Assembly (NCBI GenBank): GCA_022827195.1
Contig: JAJDTL010000033.1
Span: 1-64,000, forward strand
Origin: Caldilineaceae bacterium
Lineage (GTDB): Bacteria; Chloroflexota; Anaerolineae; Caldilineales; Caldilineaceae
Direction: 5' to 3'
DNA length: 64,000 nucleotides
A program made the position numbers and the translations under genes. The notes below the pieces were generated by a model. The model had not been told where the DNA came from and made no database searches. It saw only the letters and a list, made by a program, of their open reading frames with translations. This document shows positions 61,693 to 64,000 of this stretch, piece after piece (position 1 is the first letter of the stretch; every line of letters begins with the position of its first letter).

Positions 61693-62505
61693 CTAGTCTG
61701 CGGCCCGCAGCGACTGGCCTTCGAGATGCGCGACAAAGGACATTTGGGCGGTTGTGCCGCCGTCGACGTAGATGGTCTGGCCGGTGATAAACTCGGCGGC
61801 ATCGGAAGCGAGAAAGGCGGCCAGCGGCCCGATGTCGCGCGGTTCGCCCAGGCGTCCCCAGGGAACGGTTGCGGCGAAGAAGGCGGGATTGTATTCGGGG
61901 ATTGTCTCGCGGTAGCGGGGCACTTCGATCAGACCGGGCGCGATGGCGTTGACGCGCACCTTTTGCGGGGCCAACTCGACGGCCAGGTGGCGGGTGAGGG
62001 CGGCGACGGCGCCCTTCGTGGCTGCGTACACGGCGTAATCGGAAGCGCCGGCGTGGGCGTGTACCGAGGCCAGGTTGATCACGGTGCCGCCGGCCGACTG
62101 CATGTAGCGGAGGGCCCTCTGGATGCAGAAGATATGGCTGCGTACGTTGATAGCGAACAGTTTGTCAAAGTGTTCAGGCGTGACCTTGGCGAGGGGGAAG
62201 GTCTCGGTCAGGCCGGCGTTGTTGACCAGCACGTCGAGCCCGCCGAGGAAAGCGGCGGCGGTGTCGACGACCTCGGTGCACACGGAGGCCGACTGCGTGA
62301 AATCCCCCTGGACGGCTGAGGCAACTCCGCCCTCTGCCTGGATCCGGGCGACTGCTGCGGCCGCGCCCTCATCGCTGAAGGGATAGTGGCAGACGATTGC
62401 CGCGCCCTGGCGGGCCAATTCCAGGGCGATGGCCTGGCCGATGCCGCCGTGATCGACGCCGGTGATGAGCGCGCGCTTCCCGGCGAGGTCTGTCTGGCGG
62501 CTCAT
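61693..62505 (-). CDS. Short-chain dehydrogenase/reductase
   Basis: A 270-residue SDR. The cofactor-binding start is RALITGVDHGGIGQAIALEL, where the usual T-G-x-x-x-G-x-G is written GVDHGGIGQ. Further motifs are DVLVNNAGLTETFPLAK, VINLASVHAHAGASDYAVYA with the catalytic Ser and Tyr (Y-x-x-x-K in YAATKGAV), and NAIAPGLIEVPRYRE. Length is typical. It lies upstream of the dctP genes on the same strand, 190 bp away, and 100 bp from the TIM-barrel gene. Probably a sugar or keto acid dehydrogenase; substrate unknown. Confidence 0.88.
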   Translation of the reverse strand: MSRQTDLAGKRALITGVDHGGIGQAIALELARQGAAIVCHYPFSDEGAAAAVARIQAEGGVASAVQGDFTQSASVCTEVVDTAAAFLGGLDVLVNNAGLTETFPLAKVTPEHFDKLFAINVRSHIFCIQRALRYMQSAGGTVINLASVHAHAGASDYAVYAATKGAVAALTRHLAVELAPQKVRVNAIAPGLIEVPRYRETIPEYNPAFFAATVPWGRLGEPRDIGPLAAFLASDAAEFITGQTIYVDGGTTAQMSFVAHLEGQSLRAAD

Positions 62506-62605
62506 GTCACCTCTCCGGACTGTTTATACGGGGCGGCGTACTCAGACACAGGCAATGGGCCGCGTTGCCAAGCGTTTTTCCCGGGTACATAGTCGCGCGT
62601 TCCTT

Positions 62606-63406
62606 CTATATCCGCCGCAGGTAGGTCAGGCTGCGCTCGATGCGCCCGACCGGGTCGTTTCCGCCGCGAAACTCGAAGATGTAGAAGATGCGCTGGGGCA
62701 GCTTATCGAGCGCGCCAAGAATTTCGGCCAGCGGAAGCAGGCCGGCGCCGAGAACGGTAGGCGGATCGGACAGGTTGGCGGTCTTGTCCTTCAGGTGGGC
62801 CGCAATGATATTGGAGGCCAGGCTGTCGATGGCTGCTACGACATCCTGGCCATGATTGGGATAGTTGCCCATGTCCAGGTTGGTGCGGAGGGCGGGGGAA
62901 TTGAGCCGGGTCAGCGCCTGCCGGATTTCGGCGAGGGTGCCGCCGGGCGTGCGGGCGTAGTTTTCGAGCGCGATGACGACATCGTGCGCTGCGGCGTAGT
63001 CGACGATGTGCTGGGCGCGTTTCCAGGCGGCGTTGTCTTCGGGTGGCGGGGACTGGCCGGGGAAGAAGCGCACAATAGGCGCGCCGAGCGCGGCTGCGGC
63101 GTCGATGTCCTGGCGCAGCTGGCTCTGACCGTGCGCGGCGTCGTCGAAGAGGGTGGCCTGGGTGGCGTAGGTGACCAGCAGGCCGGCGTCGGCGATGCGG
63201 CGGGCCGCGTGCGGCAGTTCGGCGTCGAGTTGCGGCCATGTCTCCCGCCGCAGCTCGATGCCGTCGGCGCCGACGCGGGCGGCGATTTCGATGACCTCCC
63301 AGACGGATCGATCGCCGCTCTTCAACTCGTCTTCAAATTGCATGGCGGAGATCAGGACCGGTCTATTGTCCGATCCTGGTCTGCGCGCAGCGGGAGCGGT
63401 AGCCAT
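62606..63406 (-). CDS. Sugar phosphate isomerase/epimerase (xylose isomerase-like TIM barrel)
   Basis: A 266-residue AP endonuclease 2-like TIM barrel protein. VGADGIELRRETWPQLDAEL opens the barrel, followed by PIVRFFPGQSPPPEDNAAWK, VVIALENYARTPGGTLAEIR (metal-ligand Glu), RTNLDMGNYPNHGQDVVAAI (Asp) and IIAAHLKDKTANLSDPPTVL (His and Lys). The metal ligands seem complete. It lies upstream of the SDR on the same strand. The first 25 residues are low-conservation, so ATG near 63343 may be the true start. The substrate is unknown. Confidence 0.8.
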   Translation of the reverse strand: MATAPAARRPGSDNRPVLISAMQFEDELKSGDRSVWEVIEIAARVGADGIELRRETWPQLDAELPHAARRIADAGLLVTYATQATLFDDAAHGQSQLRQDIDAAAALGAPIVRFFPGQSPPPEDNAAWKRAQHIVDYAAAHDVVIALENYARTPGGTLAEIRQALTRLNSPALRTNLDMGNYPNHGQDVVAAIDSLASNIIAAHLKDKTANLSDPPTVLGAGLLPLAEILGALDKLPQRIFYIFEFRGGNDPVGRIERSLTYLRRI

Positions 63407-63428
63407 GGGACGCGGCCGACGGCGGACT

Positions 63429-63788
63429 CTATGCCTTCGACGTCCACTCCGGTTCCGGCTGGATCGAGGGATCCGGCGGCGGGCCGGAGTCTGGGCGCCC
63501 GCTGCCTTCGAGGCGGCTGATGATCTGCACCGACATATCCTGCTCGACGAGGCACTGGCAGGAGAGCCGTACGCCGCTGAGTCCTTTCTCGGCCAGTTTC
63601 TCCTTTTCGGCGACGGTCATCTGTGCGGGTTCGCCGTCGACGAAGACGACGCGGCAGGTCGTGCATGCGCAGTTGCCGCCGCAGGCGTGCAGCTGGTCAA
63701 CGCCGGCGTCTTCGACCAGCGCGAGGACAAGCCTTTTGCCGGCATTCACTTCAAATGTGCCCACGTTTTCGACGGTCAGATTAGGCAT
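63429..63788 (-). CDS. 2Fe-2S ferredoxin
   Basis: A 119-residue plant-type ferredoxin. The cluster cysteines are in LHACGGNCACTTCRVVF (C-x5-C-x2-C) and LSCQCLVEQDMSVQII (fourth Cys), spaced as in adrenodoxin/Isc-type ferredoxins. It has an extra C-terminal tail of about 25 residues rich in Pro and Ser. It may feed an oxygenase or hydroxylase; no obvious partner lies beside it. Confidence 0.87.
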   Translation of the reverse strand: MPNLTVENVGTFEVNAGKRLVLALVEDAGVDQLHACGGNCACTTCRVVFVDGEPAQMTVAEKEKLAEKGLSGVRLSCQCLVEQDMSVQIISRLEGSGRPDSGPPPDPSIQPEPEWTSKA

Positions 63789-63884
63789 GAGTTCACGCTC
63801 CTCAGTTCGTGTATGACTCTCAAGTGTATTTGGCCTGTTACGGCGCGTCTGCGGCTGCTCTTGACTGACGGTCTGTCCATTCTC

Positions 63885-64000
63885 TCACAGTTCTTGCACG
63901 AACACGAAGTGCAGGTCATTTACGTTGGTCTGGGTCGGGCCGGTCAGGAGCAGGTCGGCGGTGGCGCGCAGGTAGGGGTAGGCGTCGTGGCGGCGCAGGT
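63885..64000 (-). CDS. Glycerate 2-kinase (MOFRL family), C-terminal end (partial)
   Basis: The minus strand is open from the window edge to TGA at 63887-63885. The 38 residues read LRRHDAYPYLRATADLLLTG and then PTQTNVNDLHFVFVQEL, the usual C terminus of MOFRL-family glycerate kinases (T-G-P-T-x-T-N-V-N-D-L). It would phosphorylate glycerate, which can arise from glyoxylate made by glycolate oxidase. The rest of the gene lies beyond 64000. Confidence 0.82.
   Translation of the reverse strand, partial: LRRHDAYPYLRATADLLLTGPTQTNVNDLHFVFVQEL

Noticed and set aside
1-64000. CRISPR arrays, tRNA or rRNA genes, riboswitches
   Set aside because: No regularly spaced repeats, no cloverleaf-like sequence with a CCA-ready end and no familiar riboswitch core were seen on reading; a covariance-model search was not possible.

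Overview
The window looks like a chromosomal piece of a GC-rich, heterotrophic, free-living or host-associated bacterium. My best guess is Chloroflexota, possibly a Caldilineales-like lineage. The guess rests on gene content only: CoxD/E/F-type maturation genes, a GlcDEF glycolate oxidase, cdaA-ybbR-der-lgt in a row, lipoprotein-type binding proteins, and several enolase-superfamily, Gfo/Idh/MocA and PhyH genes. No rRNA or tRNA is present to settle it.

Layout. 1-3425: the 3' end of an IS5-like transposase abuts a CO-dehydrogenase/xanthine-dehydrogenase type maturation cluster. Its MoxR/CoxD gene is broken by one in-frame TAG, and it is followed by a CoxE VWA gene and a split XdhC pair. 3422-8462: glycolate oxidase glcD, glcE, a quinone oxidoreductase and glcF. 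8690-13282 (minus): an operon-like run of protease II, a divergent Clp-N-like protein, a sulfotransferase-like P-loop protein and a BCAT-like aminotransferase. 13786-17048: a sugar-acid type catabolic run (MR/MLE enolase-superfamily enzyme, Gfo/Idh/MocA, PhyH). 17013-21572: SAM methyltransferase (minus), GT39 membrane glycosyltransferase, ADP-ribosylglycohydrolase and a DUF1907 hydrolase.

22249-25027 is a complete IS1595-like transposon with perfect 26-bp inverted repeats and an 8-bp target duplication. It carries a zinc-ribbon DDE transposase, a DUF2513 winged-helix-like protein and a beta-class DNA methyltransferase fused to a putative PD-(D/E)XK nuclease domain. The methyltransferase contains a run of ten G residues, which makes it a candidate phase-variable gene. 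Both transposon ends carry an inward TTGACA-N17-TATACT promoter whose -35 lies in the terminal repeat. The element sits just upstream of a second MR/MLE gene. A degenerate dispersed repeat lies beside it, with a related copy near 31.6-31.9 kb.

25069-42837: a bacterial homologue of animal ANKH (minus), a GH13 alpha-glucosidase/neopullulanase-type enzyme, a lipid kinase, an unrecognised membrane protein, ornithine carbamoyltransferase, cdaA-ybbR-der-M28 peptidase-lgt, then on the minus strand DUF503, a LipM-like octanoyltransferase, YgfZ and a lipoprotein hydrolase. 43149-51991: LLM flavin oxidoreductase, Gfo/Idh/MocA, SMP-30 lactonase, a DUF4349 lipoprotein, a carbohydrate ABC importer without its ATPase, and an aldo/keto reductase. 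52054-53837: a minus-strand cassette of two DUF488 proteins and a likely dual-OB protein. 54164-64000: gamma-glutamyltransferase, a NYN-nuclease/cold-shock fusion, a TRAP transporter (DctQ, DctM) with two tandem DctP binding proteins, an SDR, a xylose-isomerase-like protein, a ferredoxin and the end of a glycerate kinase.

How the genes fit together. Much of the window is uptake (ABC, TRAP) and oxidation of sugars, sugar acids and small 2-hydroxy/2-keto acids such as glycolate, with housekeeping islands between. The parts most likely to hold something new are the phase-variable methyltransferase-nuclease transposon, the ANKH homologue, the P-loop/aminotransferase pair, the Clp-N-like partner of protease II and the DUF488/dual-OB cassette.
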